Assembly: GCF_004122165.1 (NCBI RefSeq)
Contig: NZ_SBKO01000002.1
Span: 434,001 to 498,000 of the forward strand
Direction of reading: 5' to 3'
DNA from: Flavobacterium amnicola
GTDB lineage: Bacteria; Bacteroidota; Bacteroidia; Flavobacteriales; Flavobacteriaceae
Length of the DNA: 64,000 bases
The notes under the pieces were generated by a model. That model was not told the DNA's origin, ran no database searches, and saw only the letters and a program-made list of their open reading frames with translations. The translations under genes and the position numbers were made by a program. Numbering within the stretch: position 1 is the first letter of the stretch; each line of letters starts with the position of its first letter. Below are positions 8,123 to 17,826 of the stretch, in pieces.

Positions 8123-9943
8123 ATGTCTAGAAGAAATTCAGCTCAATTTCAAATATTTATAAAAAAAGTCCTAAAACGTTTTGAAAAGGTAATTTTCATT
8201 TCAAAAGCGTTACTTTCTGAGCGTAATTTCATTTATTTCTCATGTGTCCTTGTAGCCATTTCTTGTGCTTTTGCTGTAATTCTTTTGAAATCTTTCGCGC
8301 ACAATGTCTTCTTGTTTGCCAATTATATTAATAGTTATTTAAAACTACCCTATTCGAACAGTTTGCTACCTATAGTCGGAATTTTACTCACTGTTTTTGT
8401 AATTAAAAATTTCTTGGGAGGCACGATTGAAAAAGGAAGTTCTAAAATTCTACATTCCGTCGCTAAAAAAGGAGGAATCGTTCCCCGAAAACAGATGTAC
8501 GCACAAATTTTAACCAGTTCTTTAACGGTTGGTCTGGGAGGTTCTGCGGGATTGGAAAGCCCTATTGTAATAACAGGAGCTGCCTTTGGTTCCAATTTTG
8601 CTCAAAAGTATAAGCTTTCGAAAAAAGATCGAATTTTACTTTTAGCTTGTGGAATTTCAGCAGGAATAGGTGCTGCGTTTAACGCTCCAATTGCAGGCGT
8701 TCTATTTGCAATCGAAGTAGTGCTAACCGATGTGACTATTTCGGCCTTTGTGCCTATTATGATTTCGGCAGCTACAGGAGCTTTGGTTTCACAAATGGTA
8801 TTGAGTCATGAAATTCTACTAAGTTTTAATCAAGAACAAAATTTTAATTACCAAAACACACCCTACTATATTTTATTGGGGATTTTGGCTGGTTTAGTTT
8901 CCATCTACCACGCTCGAACCTTCCGAAAAGTAGAACATTTTTTCAACCATTTCTCACAGCGAAGCTATGCCAAAGCCCTTTTTGGTGCTTCTGTTTTAGC
9001 GCTCTTAATTTTCTTATTCCCCACACTATTTGGAGAAGGATATGAAAGTATCAAAACCCTTTCCACTCCACATCCGGAAATTTTATTAGAAAACACGTTA
9101 TTACACCCCTACAAAAGCAACGAATGGGTCTTATTATTATTTGTTGGACTTATCGTTTTTATAAAATCGATTGCTACAGGAATTACGTTAGGCTCGGGTG
9201 GAAACGGAGGGAACTTTGCACCTTCCCTATTTGTAGGTTCTTATTTAGGCTTTTTCGTTTCCAAATCACTTAAAATAGCAGAAATAGCTCCCAATTTACC
9301 TATCGCCAATTTTACCATTGTAGGTATGGCGGGTATCTTGAGTGGATTATTTCATGCACCGCTAACAGCTATTTTCTTGATCGGTGAAATTACTGGAGGT
9401 TATGAACTTATGGTACCGTTAATGATCGTTTCGTCTATCAGTTATGCCATTTCCAAACGATTTGAAAAGCATTCGATGGATGTTAAAGTCTTAGCCGAAA
9501 CTGGAGAAGTATATACTAGTGACAAAGATTTGAATATTCTCCAAAGTATTGATGTTTTAAATATTATAGACACCACTTATACTCCCATTGCTGAAGAAGA
9601 TTCTTTGGAAAATGTAGTAACATTACTTTCTAATAACAAAGAACTTATTTTTCCAGTCATAGATTCAAAAAATAAACTGATTGGAATACTTGAATTTGAA
9701 AAATTAAGACCCATCATTTTCAATTCCTTTCAAGTAAAATATACCAAAGTAAAAGAAGTAATTACACTTCCTGAATTTGTTATTGAATTTGATGAAGAAA
9801 TAGACAGTATCATGCAAAAATTCGATACCAATTCTTTAGCCATTTTACCAGTTACCAAATACGGTAAATTTTATGGTTTTCTTTCAAAATCATCAATTTT
9901 GGAAGCGTATCGAACCAAACTTAAAGAAATGGTGATCGAGTAG
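8123..9943 (+). CDS. ClC-family chloride channel/transporter with C-terminal CBS domains
   Basis: The product of 606 residues is an integral membrane protein of the ClC family. The selectivity motifs are present: GSAGLESP (the GxxGxE motif with the gating glutamate), GIGAAFNAPIAGVLFAIE, and GSGGNGGNFAPSLFVG (the GxFxP motif). After the last membrane helix (near residue 460) come two CBS-type repeats (about 480-600: DSLENVVTLL..., DEEIDSIMQKFD...), which in relatives bind nucleotides or regulate gating. The in-frame TTG at 8093 lies inside the promoter box, so ATG 8123 is taken. Whether it is a channel or a chloride/proton exchanger is not decided here; the kept glutamate is compatible with exchange. 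Confidence 0.92.
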   Translation: MSRRNSAQFQIFIKKVLKRFEKVIFISKALLSERNFIYFSCVLVAISCAFAVILLKSFAHNVFLFANYINSYLKLPYSNSLLPIVGILLTVFVIKNFLGGTIEKGSSKILHSVAKKGGIVPRKQMYAQILTSSLTVGLGGSAGLESPIVITGAAFGSNFAQKYKLSKKDRILLLACGISAGIGAAFNAPIAGVLFAIEVVLTDVTISAFVPIMISAATGALVSQMVLSHEILLSFNQEQNFNYQNTPYYILLGILAGLVSIYHARTFRKVEHFFNHFSQRSYAKALFGASVLALLIFLFPTLFGEGYESIKTLSTPHPEILLENTLLHPYKSNEWVLLLFVGLIVFIKSIATGITLGSGGNGGNFAPSLFVGSYLGFFVSKSLKIAEIAPNLPIANFTIVGMAGILSGLFHAPLTAIFLIGEITGGYELMVPLMIVSSISYAISKRFEKHSMDVKVLAETGEVYTSDKDLNILQSIDVLNIIDTTYTPIAEEDSLENVVTLLSNNKELIFPVIDSKNKLIGILEFEKLRPIIFNSFQVKYTKVKEVITLPEFVIEFDEEIDSIMQKFDTNSLAILPVTKYGKFYGFLSKSSILEAYRTKLKEMVIE

Positions 9944-9988
9944 ATTATAAATGTTTCTTAATAAATCCTTTCGTTTTTTTATTTTAAC

Positions 9989-9996
9989 TAATTTTG
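9989..9996 (+). promoter_or_regulatory. Promoter -7 box of the OstA-like gene
   Basis: TAATTTTG is an exact TAnnTTTG match. As at 8088, its TTG (9994-9996) imitates a start codon. Confidence 0.6.
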
Positions 9997-10014
9997 GCAA
10001 AAAATAAACATACC

Positions 10015-11712
10015 TTGAATACTATATATTTCCGAATTATACTTTTCACGCTGATTTTCAGTCAAAACTCCCTTTGTTCACAGATTACTAGTCCGATGGA
10101 AACCAAACCAATACAAGACAGTAAGCAAATCATTATCGAAAATTCCGATTTTATGGACATTTCCGAGACTGAAGTCCCTGGTGCCATCGTGTTAACAGGA
10201 AATGTACGTATTATCCATCAAGGGGTACGCATGTCGTGTAACAAAGCCTATCATTTTACCAAATCCAACTTTGTAAAAGCTTTTGGAAGCGTAAATATGG
10301 TACAGGGTGATACGTTAACCATGTCAAGTAAGTATGCTGAATATAACGGAAACACTAAATTTGCTTTTGCGACCGGAAATGTAGTCATGCAAGACCCAAA
10401 AATGACCGTTACTACCGATACGATTAATTTTGATCGTACGAGTCAACAAGCCTATTACAATACTGGAGGTGTAATTCGCGATGCCGAAAACACTTTAACT
10501 AGTAAATCTGGGAAGTATTTTTTAAATGAAAAAAAATTCCAATTTAATACTGCAGTTGTGGTGAATAACCCGACCCATACCATTCGTACCAACCACTTGG
10601 ATTATTATACCAATTCTGGGCATGCTTATGTCTTTGGACCTTCTACAATCGCATCGGAGAACAATACCATTTATACCACAAAAGGATTTTACGACACTAA
10701 AAAAGACGAAGGAAAGCTCCAAAAAGGTTCAAAAATCAAATATAGGGATCGAATCATTGAAGGCGAGGATTTGTATTATGACCGGAAAAACGATTTTGCG
10801 CGAGCGAAAAACAACGTAAAAGTAACCGATACCATCAATAAAATGGTCATTCGTGGACATTATGCCGAAGTGTACAAACAAAAAGATTCGATGTTTATTA
10901 CCAAAAAAGCATTGGTTTCTGGACTTTTTGAAAAAGATTCGGTGTGGTTTCACGCCAAACGCATTGTGGTTACTGGAAAACCTAAAAATCGTATCATTCG
11001 CGGATTTAACAATGCTCGTTTCTTCAAAAAAGACATGAGCGGAAAATGTGATTCATTGCATTACAATCAGAAAAAAGGTTTGACCCAAATGATTGGAAAA
11101 CCAATTTTTTGGAATGGAAAAAGACAGTTAACAGGCGATTTGATGCATCTTATTTCGGATACCATAACGCAAAAAGTAGATTCATTAAAAGTCTTAAACA
11201 ATGCTTTTATTATTTCGAAAGACACTATTGGCGATGGTTACAACCAGGTTAAAGGTGTTAATTTGTACGGAAAATTCAAAGACAACCATTTAAAGGAAGT
11301 CGATGTGGTTAAAAACACAGAAGTCATCTATTACATGCGTAACGATAAGCAAGAGCTTATTGGGATTAACAAAAATGTTAGTAGTCGAATTAATATGATA
11401 ATGGCGGAAGGAAATGATATCGAAAGTGTTACTTTTTTCACCAATCCGGAAGGAGAAATTTATCCCGAAGATGAACTGCCTGTCAATGCCAGAAAGCTTC
11501 GTGGCTTTATTTGGCGTGGCGATGAACAAATTCTCAAACTAGAAGACATTTTCCCGAAAGAAGAACTCGAACTCGATGAAAAAGCAAAAGCAGAAGTCAA
11601 GAAAAAAATGATGGAAGCCGATGTTCCTATGGAACCAAGTAAAGAAACGTTAGAATACGACAAACCCAAGAAAGTAAAAAGTGCTAAGGCAAAAGGCAAA
11701 AGCAAGAAATAG
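10015..11712 (+). CDS. OstA/LptA-like envelope protein
   Basis: About 565 residues. Starting at TTG 10015, the protein opens with MNTIYFRIILFTLIFSQ, a signal peptide, so it is exported. The central region has the repeated beta-strand pattern of the LptA/OstA N-terminal fold (GAIVLTGNVRI, VRMSCNKAYHF, LTMSSKYAEYNGNTKFAFATGNVVM), used by relatives to carry lipopolysaccharide across the periplasm. The C-terminus is rich in Lys and Glu (KAKGKSKK). The TTG at 9994 belongs to the promoter box and there is no ATG before residue 28, so the start is a best guess. It is followed by an aminotransferase gene after 61 bases with no clear terminator. Confidence 0.8.
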   Translation: MNTIYFRIILFTLIFSQNSLCSQITSPMETKPIQDSKQIIIENSDFMDISETEVPGAIVLTGNVRIIHQGVRMSCNKAYHFTKSNFVKAFGSVNMVQGDTLTMSSKYAEYNGNTKFAFATGNVVMQDPKMTVTTDTINFDRTSQQAYYNTGGVIRDAENTLTSKSGKYFLNEKKFQFNTAVVVNNPTHTIRTNHLDYYTNSGHAYVFGPSTIASENNTIYTTKGFYDTKKDEGKLQKGSKIKYRDRIIEGEDLYYDRKNDFARAKNNVKVTDTINKMVIRGHYAEVYKQKDSMFITKKALVSGLFEKDSVWFHAKRIVVTGKPKNRIIRGFNNARFFKKDMSGKCDSLHYNQKKGLTQMIGKPIFWNGKRQLTGDLMHLISDTITQKVDSLKVLNNAFIISKDTIGDGYNQVKGVNLYGKFKDNHLKEVDVVKNTEVIYYMRNDKQELIGINKNVSSRINMIMAEGNDIESVTFFTNPEGEIYPEDELPVNARKLRGFIWRGDEQILKLEDIFPKEELELDEKAKAEVKKKMMEADVPMEPSKETLEYDKPKKVKSAKAKGKSKK

Positions 11713-11773
11713 TGTTCAGTGTTCTAAATTATCGTCTTAAAAAAACAAAAATAACAAATAAGCGCATTGACAA

Positions 11774-12961
11774 ATGCTAAACGATTTCCTTACCTACCAA
11801 GCCCAAACTTCTCCTTACCCTTTAGGAATGGAAGTTTCACATGCAATTGGATCTTATATCTACGACACCAACGGCAAAAAATATTTAGATTTTGTGGCAG
11901 GAGTTTCTGCTTGCACGTTGGGACATCAACATCCAAGAGTAAAACAAGCGATAATAAACCAGTTAGACAAATATGCACACGTGATGGTGTATGGCGAATA
12001 TGCACAAGACCCTTCGGTGGAATTGTGTAAACTTTTAGCCGAAAATATGCCACCACAACTCAACAAAACCTATTTAGTGAATTCGGGTACCGAAGCCACA
12101 GAAGGTGCCTTAAAACTGGCTAGAAGAGTGACTGGAAGAAGCCAATTAATTTCCTGTTTCAATGCGTATCACGGGAATACTATGGGTTCTATGAGCGTGA
12201 TGGGATTTGAAGAACGCAAACAAATCTTCCGACCGTTGATTCCAGATGTGGACTTTATTACCTTCAACAACGAAGACGATTTACAAAAAATAACCAACAA
12301 AACTGCCGGAATCATTCTAGAAACCATCCAAGGAGGTGCAGGATTTATTCAACCGCACAATGACTTCTTAAAAAAAGTCCGTCAACGTTGCGACGAAGTC
12401 GGCGCGATGATGATTTTAGATGAAATCCAACCTGGATTTGGTCGTACCGGAAAGTTATTTGGTTTTCAAAACTATGATATCGTTCCCGATATTGTAGTGA
12501 TGGGTAAAGGCATGGGTGGTGGCATGCCGGTGGGTGCTTTTACTGCCAATGCGAACCATATGGATTTATTAAGTCACGATCCGAAATTAGGCCATATCAC
12601 CACTTTTGGTGGACATCCGGTAATTGCTGCTGCCTGTTTGGCAACGCTACAGGAATTAGTGGAAACCGATTTAATGCCAAAATGCTTGGAAAAAGAACAA
12701 TTATTTCGTAAATTGTTGGTACATCCGTTAATTAAGGAAATTCGAGGAGAAGGTTTAATGCTGGCGATTATGACAGAAAGTCCTGAAATTACAAATCAAA
12801 TCATCTTTAAATGCCAAGAAAAAGGACTCATTTTATTTTGGCTACTCTTTGAAGGCTGCGCCATCCGCGTTACGCCACCATTAACCCTTTCTAACGAGGA
12901 AATTACCGAAGGTTGTGGCATCATTATTGAAGCTATGAATGAGGTACTTAAGGCGAATTAA
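11774..12961 (+). CDS. Class III pyridoxal-phosphate aminotransferase
   Basis: The 395-residue protein belongs to the ornithine/acetylornithine/4-aminobutyrate aminotransferase group. Visible hallmarks: YLDFVAGVSACTLGHQHP near the N-terminus, NSGTEATEGALKLAR (phosphate binding), ILDEIQPGFGRTG (the Asp that holds the cofactor pyridine nitrogen), and PDIVVMGKGMGGGMPVGAF, containing the Lys expected to form the Schiff base. It is not next to arginine genes, so an ArgD role is not claimed. Flavobacteria commonly carry this gene beside the OstA-like gene, as here. Confidence 0.88.
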   Translation: MLNDFLTYQAQTSPYPLGMEVSHAIGSYIYDTNGKKYLDFVAGVSACTLGHQHPRVKQAIINQLDKYAHVMVYGEYAQDPSVELCKLLAENMPPQLNKTYLVNSGTEATEGALKLARRVTGRSQLISCFNAYHGNTMGSMSVMGFEERKQIFRPLIPDVDFITFNNEDDLQKITNKTAGIILETIQGGAGFIQPHNDFLKKVRQRCDEVGAMMILDEIQPGFGRTGKLFGFQNYDIVPDIVVMGKGMGGGMPVGAFTANANHMDLLSHDPKLGHITTFGGHPVIAAACLATLQELVETDLMPKCLEKEQLFRKLLVHPLIKEIRGEGLMLAIMTESPEITNQIIFKCQEKGLILFWLLFEGCAIRVTPPLTLSNEEITEGCGIIIEAMNEVLKAN

Positions 12962-13053
12962 AATTGTTAATTAAATTGTTCACAACAATTGATTTTCAAA
13001 ACGAATAACAACGCCAAGGTTACCTAATTTTATATAGGATAATTCTAAAAACA

Positions 13054-14454
13054 ATGAGTATGCATTTGAGTCACGATGAAGAAGATTACAATTTATCCTT
13101 ATCGAAATTCGAATCGATGTTAAAAACAAACAAAGTCTTGTTTTTTGACTCGGAGGAATTTGAGGATATCATACTACATTACATGGATATTGGAAAACCA
13201 AGCTTAGCCAAAAAGGCCTTGAAACTGGCATTGGAACAACATCCGAAATCAACTGGATTAAAACTCGTTCACATTGAAATGTTGGTGTTTGAAGACAAAC
13301 TCGACATCGCCGAAAAAATGCTCAACGAACTCTACGCTATCGAACCAACGAACGAAGAAATTTACATTCAAAAAGCCAACATTTATTCCAAAAGAGACAA
13401 CCACGAGAAAGCCGTCGAGTTTTTAAAAATTGCTTTAAAATATACCGATGACTTTGCCGACGTACACAATCTAATCGGAATGGAATATCTTTTTATGGAT
13501 GAACTGGAATTGGCTAAAGAAAATTTTATTAAATGTCTAGAAGAGGATCCTGAAGAGCAATCTAGCTTATACAACGTCATTTACTGTTTTGAATTTTTAG
13601 AACAATACGAGGATGCTATCGCTTTTTTAACCAAGTACATTGATGAAAACCCTTATAGCGAAATTGCTTGGCACCAATTAGGCCGATTGAATTATTCCAT
13701 CAAAAAATACGAAGAAGCCTATACCGCTTTTGATTATGCTACTGTTATTGATGATTTTTTTATGGGAGCTTTCATGGAAAAAGCCAAATCTCTGGAGCGT
13801 TTAGGACGTTTTGAGGAAGCCATTGAAAATTACAACGAAACCATTCGTCTTGAAGACCCAACTTCCTATGCCTTATTACGTATCGGAAAATGTTATGAAA
13901 AACTGGGCAATGAAGTAGATGCTTTAAAATACTACAATCAAACCGTGCACGAAGATCCGTTGCTAGACAAAGGTTGGATTGCTATTACTGATTTGTATTT
14001 CAAAAAGAAAAACTATCAAAAAGCACTCTATTTTGTCAACAAAGCATTAGCCATTGACAGCGAGAATAAATTATATTGGAAGCGTTTTGCTACCATCAAT
14101 CGTGCCTTAAACTTCTACGAAGAAGCCGAAATGGGCTACCGAAAAGCGGTCGAATACGGCGATTATGAATTAGACACTTGGTTGTATTGGGTGGATTTGT
14201 TACAGTTTTTAGGCGAGTTTGATGGCGCGGTACAAACGCTTTTACAAGCCAGTGAATACTTCCCAGAAGAGCATGAGGTAGAATACCGCTTGGCAGGATT
14301 ATATTTCATGCAACAAGATATCGAAAAAGGAACCTTTCATTTAAGCAACGGCTTACGCCAAAGCTATAAAAATAAGAAATTAATCAAAGAGTTGTTTCCT
14401 GTAGTTTGGGAACGAAAACTGGTTCAGGAAATTATTGAAAAGTATAAAAAGTAG
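13054..14454 (+). CDS. Tetratricopeptide-repeat protein
   Basis: The 466-residue protein is almost entirely TPR-like helical pairs with the usual A/G/Y/P pattern (for example AKKALKLALEQHPKS, AIENYNETIRLEDP, ALKYYNQTVHEDP, ALYFVNKALAIDS). No signal peptide or membrane helix is seen, so it is probably a cytoplasmic scaffold for protein-protein contacts. The N-terminus is acidic (HDEEDYN). A second ATG two codons on (13060) is equally possible. It stops 7 bases before the aroE start, so the two are probably transcribed together. No partner can be named. Confidence 0.85.
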   Translation: MSMHLSHDEEDYNLSLSKFESMLKTNKVLFFDSEEFEDIILHYMDIGKPSLAKKALKLALEQHPKSTGLKLVHIEMLVFEDKLDIAEKMLNELYAIEPTNEEIYIQKANIYSKRDNHEKAVEFLKIALKYTDDFADVHNLIGMEYLFMDELELAKENFIKCLEEDPEEQSSLYNVIYCFEFLEQYEDAIAFLTKYIDENPYSEIAWHQLGRLNYSIKKYEEAYTAFDYATVIDDFFMGAFMEKAKSLERLGRFEEAIENYNETIRLEDPTSYALLRIGKCYEKLGNEVDALKYYNQTVHEDPLLDKGWIAITDLYFKKKNYQKALYFVNKALAIDSENKLYWKRFATINRALNFYEEAEMGYRKAVEYGDYELDTWLYWVDLLQFLGEFDGAVQTLLQASEYFPEEHEVEYRLAGLYFMQQDIEKGTFHLSNGLRQSYKNKKLIKELFPVVWERKLVQEIIEKYKK

Positions 14455-14461
14455 TCCTACA

Positions 14462-15199
14462 ATGAATAAATTAGGATTATTAGGTAAAAACATTGGCTAT
14501 TCTTTTTCTCGAAACTACTTTACTCAAAAGTTTACAAAAGAAGGAATAGCCAATACTTTTAGTTATGAAAACTTTGACATTCCGAATATTCAAGAGTTTC
14601 CTGAAATCATAAAAAATAATCCAGAATTAATCGGATTGAATGTTACTATTCCTTATAAAGAGGAAATTATCCCTTTTTTAGACGAATTATCAGACAATGC
14701 CAAACAAATTGGCGCGGTAAACACCATCAAAATAGTACCCAACGGAACTTTATTTGGCGATAACACCGATTATTTTGGCTTTACCGAATCCCTAAAACCT
14801 TTATTGAAATCCCAACACAAAAAAGCATTGATATTAGGAACTGGTGGCGCCGCCAAGGCTATTGCATTTGGCCTACAGCAATTGAAAATTGACTTTACTT
14901 TCGTTTCCAGATTTGCGGATGAAAATATACTTGGTTACGAAGATTTAGACGAAAAAACTGGCCAAGAATACCAAATTATTATTAATTGCACCCCGCTGGG
15001 AACTTTCCCAAATACGGAAGTTTGTCCAGACATTCCTTATGACTTATTTACCAAAAATCATATTGCTTACGATTTGATTTACAATCCGGAGAAAACCACT
15101 TTTTTAAGCAAAGCAGAAGAAAAAGGAGCGTTTATTAAAAACGGACATGAAATGTTGGTACTTCAAGCCGAAAAAGCCTGGGAGATTTGGAACCGCTAG
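14462..15199 (+). CDS. aroE: Shikimate dehydrogenase
   Basis: The 245-residue protein catalyses the NADPH-dependent reduction of 3-dehydroshikimate in aromatic amino acid synthesis. The shikimate-binding serines sit in GYSFSRNYF, the catalytic lysine in NVTIPYKEEI, the paired Asp in DNTDYFGF, and the NADP Rossmann loop in LGTGGAAKAIAFGL. The short length is normal for the Bacteroidetes form. An in-frame extension overlaps the TPR gene; ATG 14462 is chosen because it begins directly with the conserved NKLGLLGK strand. It converges with the SET-domain gene with only one base between the stop codons. Confidence 0.94.
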   Translation: MNKLGLLGKNIGYSFSRNYFTQKFTKEGIANTFSYENFDIPNIQEFPEIIKNNPELIGLNVTIPYKEEIIPFLDELSDNAKQIGAVNTIKIVPNGTLFGDNTDYFGFTESLKPLLKSQHKKALILGTGGAAKAIAFGLQQLKIDFTFVSRFADENILGYEDLDEKTGQEYQIIINCTPLGTFPNTEVCPDIPYDLFTKNHIAYDLIYNPEKTTFLSKAEEKGAFIKNGHEMLVLQAEKAWEIWNR

Positions 15200-15200
15200 A

Positions 15201-15626
15201 TTATTTGTGTTTCTTCCAATATTTTTGACCATAACTACAAAAAATTTCCTGATGTTCTTTTATAGTTGAAGTAGCCACCAGACAAACATTTCCGTTGTCA
15301 TCAAGAGTAATTTTAGCATTATTGACAAACGATGATTTACCAAGCCCAGAAGCATCGTTAGCATATTTTGCAAAACAATCGGTTAGCATGCAATCTAAAA
15401 CTGAACCATCTAAGAGCACCATAAAATACTTATCCTCTCCTTTTACTTCTCTTTTTATAATTTCCGTTGGACTAAGAATTTCCCCTTTAAAAACAGCAAT
15501 AATTTCGTCTTTATAAATTTTTATAGCCGTAAATAATCCGTTTCCAGAATTTGTAATCTGAGACGGTTGAATGTATAAATAATCATCCTCCAGGGCTTCA
15601 ATTGTGTTTTTATCTTGGATTGGCAT
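15201..15626 (-). CDS. SET-domain protein, putative protein-lysine methyltransferase
   Basis: The 141-residue protein is a minimal SET domain. The N-terminal strand NSGNGLFTAIKIYKDEIIAVFKGEIL matches the start of SET domains (G-x-G-L-F/Y with a following E-x-I), and the C-terminal part shows FVNNAKI (the N-H/N-x pseudoknot segment), then IKEHQEIFCSYGQKYW, where the Y of the SYG motif is the usual catalytic tyrosine. No pre- or post-SET cysteine clusters are present. Bacterial proteins of this size probably methylate lysines on a protein, but the target is unknown. ATG 15626 is preferred over the TTG three codons upstream. Its stop is one base from the aroE stop on the other strand. Confidence 0.75.
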   Translation of the reverse strand: MPIQDKNTIEALEDDYLYIQPSQITNSGNGLFTAIKIYKDEIIAVFKGEILSPTEIIKREVKGEDKYFMVLLDGSVLDCMLTDCFAKYANDASGLGKSSFVNNAKITLDDNGNVCLVATSTIKEHQEIFCSYGQKYWKKHK

Positions 15627-15889
15627 AGTAAACAAAACATCAATGTTACTACAAATTTTATAATAAACCTAAAACTTCATAATAGCCCAGATAAAAGAGG
15701 AAATCCTTTTTTATACCTATCGGGTGTAAAAAAGATTGCAACGAATAGCTGGAAAAAGCTCCTAAAAATCACTAAAAAAGGAAGAAATGTCTATTTCAAC
15801 AATAAAAATGGCATTACAACAGTTTTATCTTTTGAATTTAATTCGATTTTAGTAACTTCGGCAGTTAATAACTGTAAATATCCTGCATT

Positions 15890-17755
15890 ATGCAAGAAGA
15901 ACAACACGACAACCTGCTACAAGCAGATGGAAATGAAAGCAAAGAATCGCAAACTATTGTAAGTGAAGCGATTGAAACTATTGAAAATCTAAACGCCGAA
16001 GTCAGCGAAGACGGAACTATTGAAGAAAGTCACGATATTCCAATGCAAAATTATGAAGCAATGGAAATGGACAAACTGGTCATTGCACTTGAAGAAGTAG
16101 TTGCTACTGACAAAGTCATGGCAGTAAGCAAACATGTTGAAGAAATTAAGTCGGCTTTTTTATCCAAATACAACCATTTTATCGAAGAGAAAAAAGAAGA
16201 ATTTTTACATGATAACCCAAATACTGAAGAAGAATTTGAATATCATTCTCCTTTAAAATCAAAATTCGATTCTTTATATAACAATTACAAGACTAAGAAG
16301 AATGCGCATTTTAAATCGTTAGAATCCAATTTAAAAACGAATTTACAAACGCGATTAAACTTGATTGAAGAATTAAAATCATTAATCAATCCGAACGAAA
16401 ATATTGTTGATTCACTAAAGCAGTTTAACGATTTACGCGAACGTTGGAAAAATGCTGGTCCTATCCCAAAAGATAAATACAATCACGTTTGGAATAACTA
16501 TCATTTTCACGTCGAGAATTTCTACGATATACTACACTTAGATCGCGAAGCACGTGACCAAGATTTTAAACATAATTTAGAAAAGAAAACCAAAATCATT
16601 GAAAGAGCTCAAAGTCTTTTGCAAGAAGCTGATGTTATGAAAGCCTTCAGAGAATTGCAATTGTTACACAAAGTTTGGAAAGAAGAAATTGGTCCCGTTT
16701 CTAAAGACAAGCGTGAAGAAATTTGGAATGCGTTTAGCGAAGTAACCAAACAAATGCACGACAAGCGTGAAATGATCTTTGCAGAGCTTCGAGGACGTGA
16801 AGTCGAAAACTTAGCAAAGAAAAAAGAAATCATTGCTGCCATCGAGCAAATTGCCACCGAAAAAGTAGAAATTCATTCCGGATGGCAAGGACAAATCAAT
16901 AAAATTGAAGCCTTACGCAAAGCTTTTTTTGAAGCTGGAAAAGTTCCTACAGAAGTAAATGAAAAAACTTGGGCTGAATTTAAAACGGCTGTACGCAATT
17001 TCAATGTCCACAAAAATGCCTTTTACAAAGACATCAAAAAAGACCAACAAAGCAATTTAGATAAGAAAAATGCTTTAGTTGCCAGAGCTAAAGAATTGAT
17101 GGAAAGTGAAGATTTTGCTACCACTACTCCCATCATGAAAAAGATTCAGGAAGAATGGAAGCAAATTGGCCATGTTCCAAGAAAATTTTCAGATAGTGTT
17201 TGGGCAGAATTTAAAGGCGCTTGCAACCATTATTTTGATCGTTTACATGCCGTAAAAAATGAAAACGAAGCGGTAGAAATCGAAGCATTTGAAAAGAAAA
17301 AAGAATATCTAGAAACCGTTCGAGCATTCGAATTTTCTGGGAATCATAAAACCGATTTAGATGCGATAAAAGCACATATTGAAACCTGGAAATCATTTGG
17401 TAAAGTACCTTTCGCTCGTCGTCATATAGACGGAAAGTTCAATAAAGTGTTAGATGGTTTGTTTGAAAACTTAACTTCTAGCAAGAAAGAAGCCGAAATG
17501 ATGCGTTTTAATAGTCGTTTGGAACAACTTTCAGGTGAAAATGATGCAAGAAAATTAGATAATGAAAAAGTGTTCTTACAACGTAAAGTGGAAGAAGTAC
17601 AAAATGAGATTTTTCAGTTAGAAAATAACATTCAGTTTTTTGCCAATGCTAAAAAAGACAATCCACTTGTTGCCGAAGTAAAGAAAAGCATCGAGCGTCA
17701 CAAGGAAGAATTAGCCACTTGGAAAGCCAAGCTAAAGCAAATTAGAAATATGTAA
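15890..17755 (+). CDS. DUF349 repeat protein
   Basis: The 621-residue protein has an acidic N-terminal 60 residues followed by at least five copies of the DUF349 helical repeat, recognisable by W-K-x-x-G-x-[IV]-P: RWKNAGPIP, VWKEEIGPVS, AFFEAGKVP, EWKQIGHVP and TWKSFGKVP. The C-terminus is a long charged helix (VEEVQNEIFQLENNIQF) that could form a coiled coil. There is no signal peptide. The molecular function of DUF349 proteins is not established. It stands alone, followed by a bidirectional terminator. A 115-residue frame upstream (15615-15962) overlaps it in another phase and is not taken as real. Confidence 0.88.
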   Translation: MQEEQHDNLLQADGNESKESQTIVSEAIETIENLNAEVSEDGTIEESHDIPMQNYEAMEMDKLVIALEEVVATDKVMAVSKHVEEIKSAFLSKYNHFIEEKKEEFLHDNPNTEEEFEYHSPLKSKFDSLYNNYKTKKNAHFKSLESNLKTNLQTRLNLIEELKSLINPNENIVDSLKQFNDLRERWKNAGPIPKDKYNHVWNNYHFHVENFYDILHLDREARDQDFKHNLEKKTKIIERAQSLLQEADVMKAFRELQLLHKVWKEEIGPVSKDKREEIWNAFSEVTKQMHDKREMIFAELRGREVENLAKKKEIIAAIEQIATEKVEIHSGWQGQINKIEALRKAFFEAGKVPTEVNEKTWAEFKTAVRNFNVHKNAFYKDIKKDQQSNLDKKNALVARAKELMESEDFATTTPIMKKIQEEWKQIGHVPRKFSDSVWAEFKGACNHYFDRLHAVKNENEAVEIEAFEKKKEYLETVRAFEFSGNHKTDLDAIKAHIETWKSFGKVPFARRHIDGKFNKVLDGLFENLTSSKKEAEMMRFNSRLEQLSGENDARKLDNEKVFLQRKVEEVQNEIFQLENNIQFFANAKKDNPLVAEVKKSIERHKEELATWKAKLKQIRNM

Positions 17756-17756
17756 T

Positions 17757-17792
17757 AAAAAAAAGCCTCAAATTGATTTGAGGCTTTTTTTT
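17757..17792. terminator. Bidirectional terminator between the DUF349 and MFS genes
   Basis: AAGCCTCAAA (17763-17772) pairs with TTTGAGGCTT (17777-17786), with A-runs before and T-runs after, so it can work for both converging genes. Confidence 0.85.
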
Positions 17793-17826
17793 ATCCGATT
17801 ATATAAAGACATAAGTTATATTTTAA

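Noticed and set aside
12974..12990. AATTGTT-CAC-AACAATT palindrome before the TPR gene
   Set aside because: Short, AT-only arms, no T-run and no promoter box nearby; insufficient to call a terminator or operator.
15615..15962. 115-residue plus-strand frame upstream of the DUF349 gene
   Set aside because: It overlaps the start of the DUF349 gene in another phase and the divergent SET gene start, has no recognisable domain, and its composition looks like translated AT-rich spacer.
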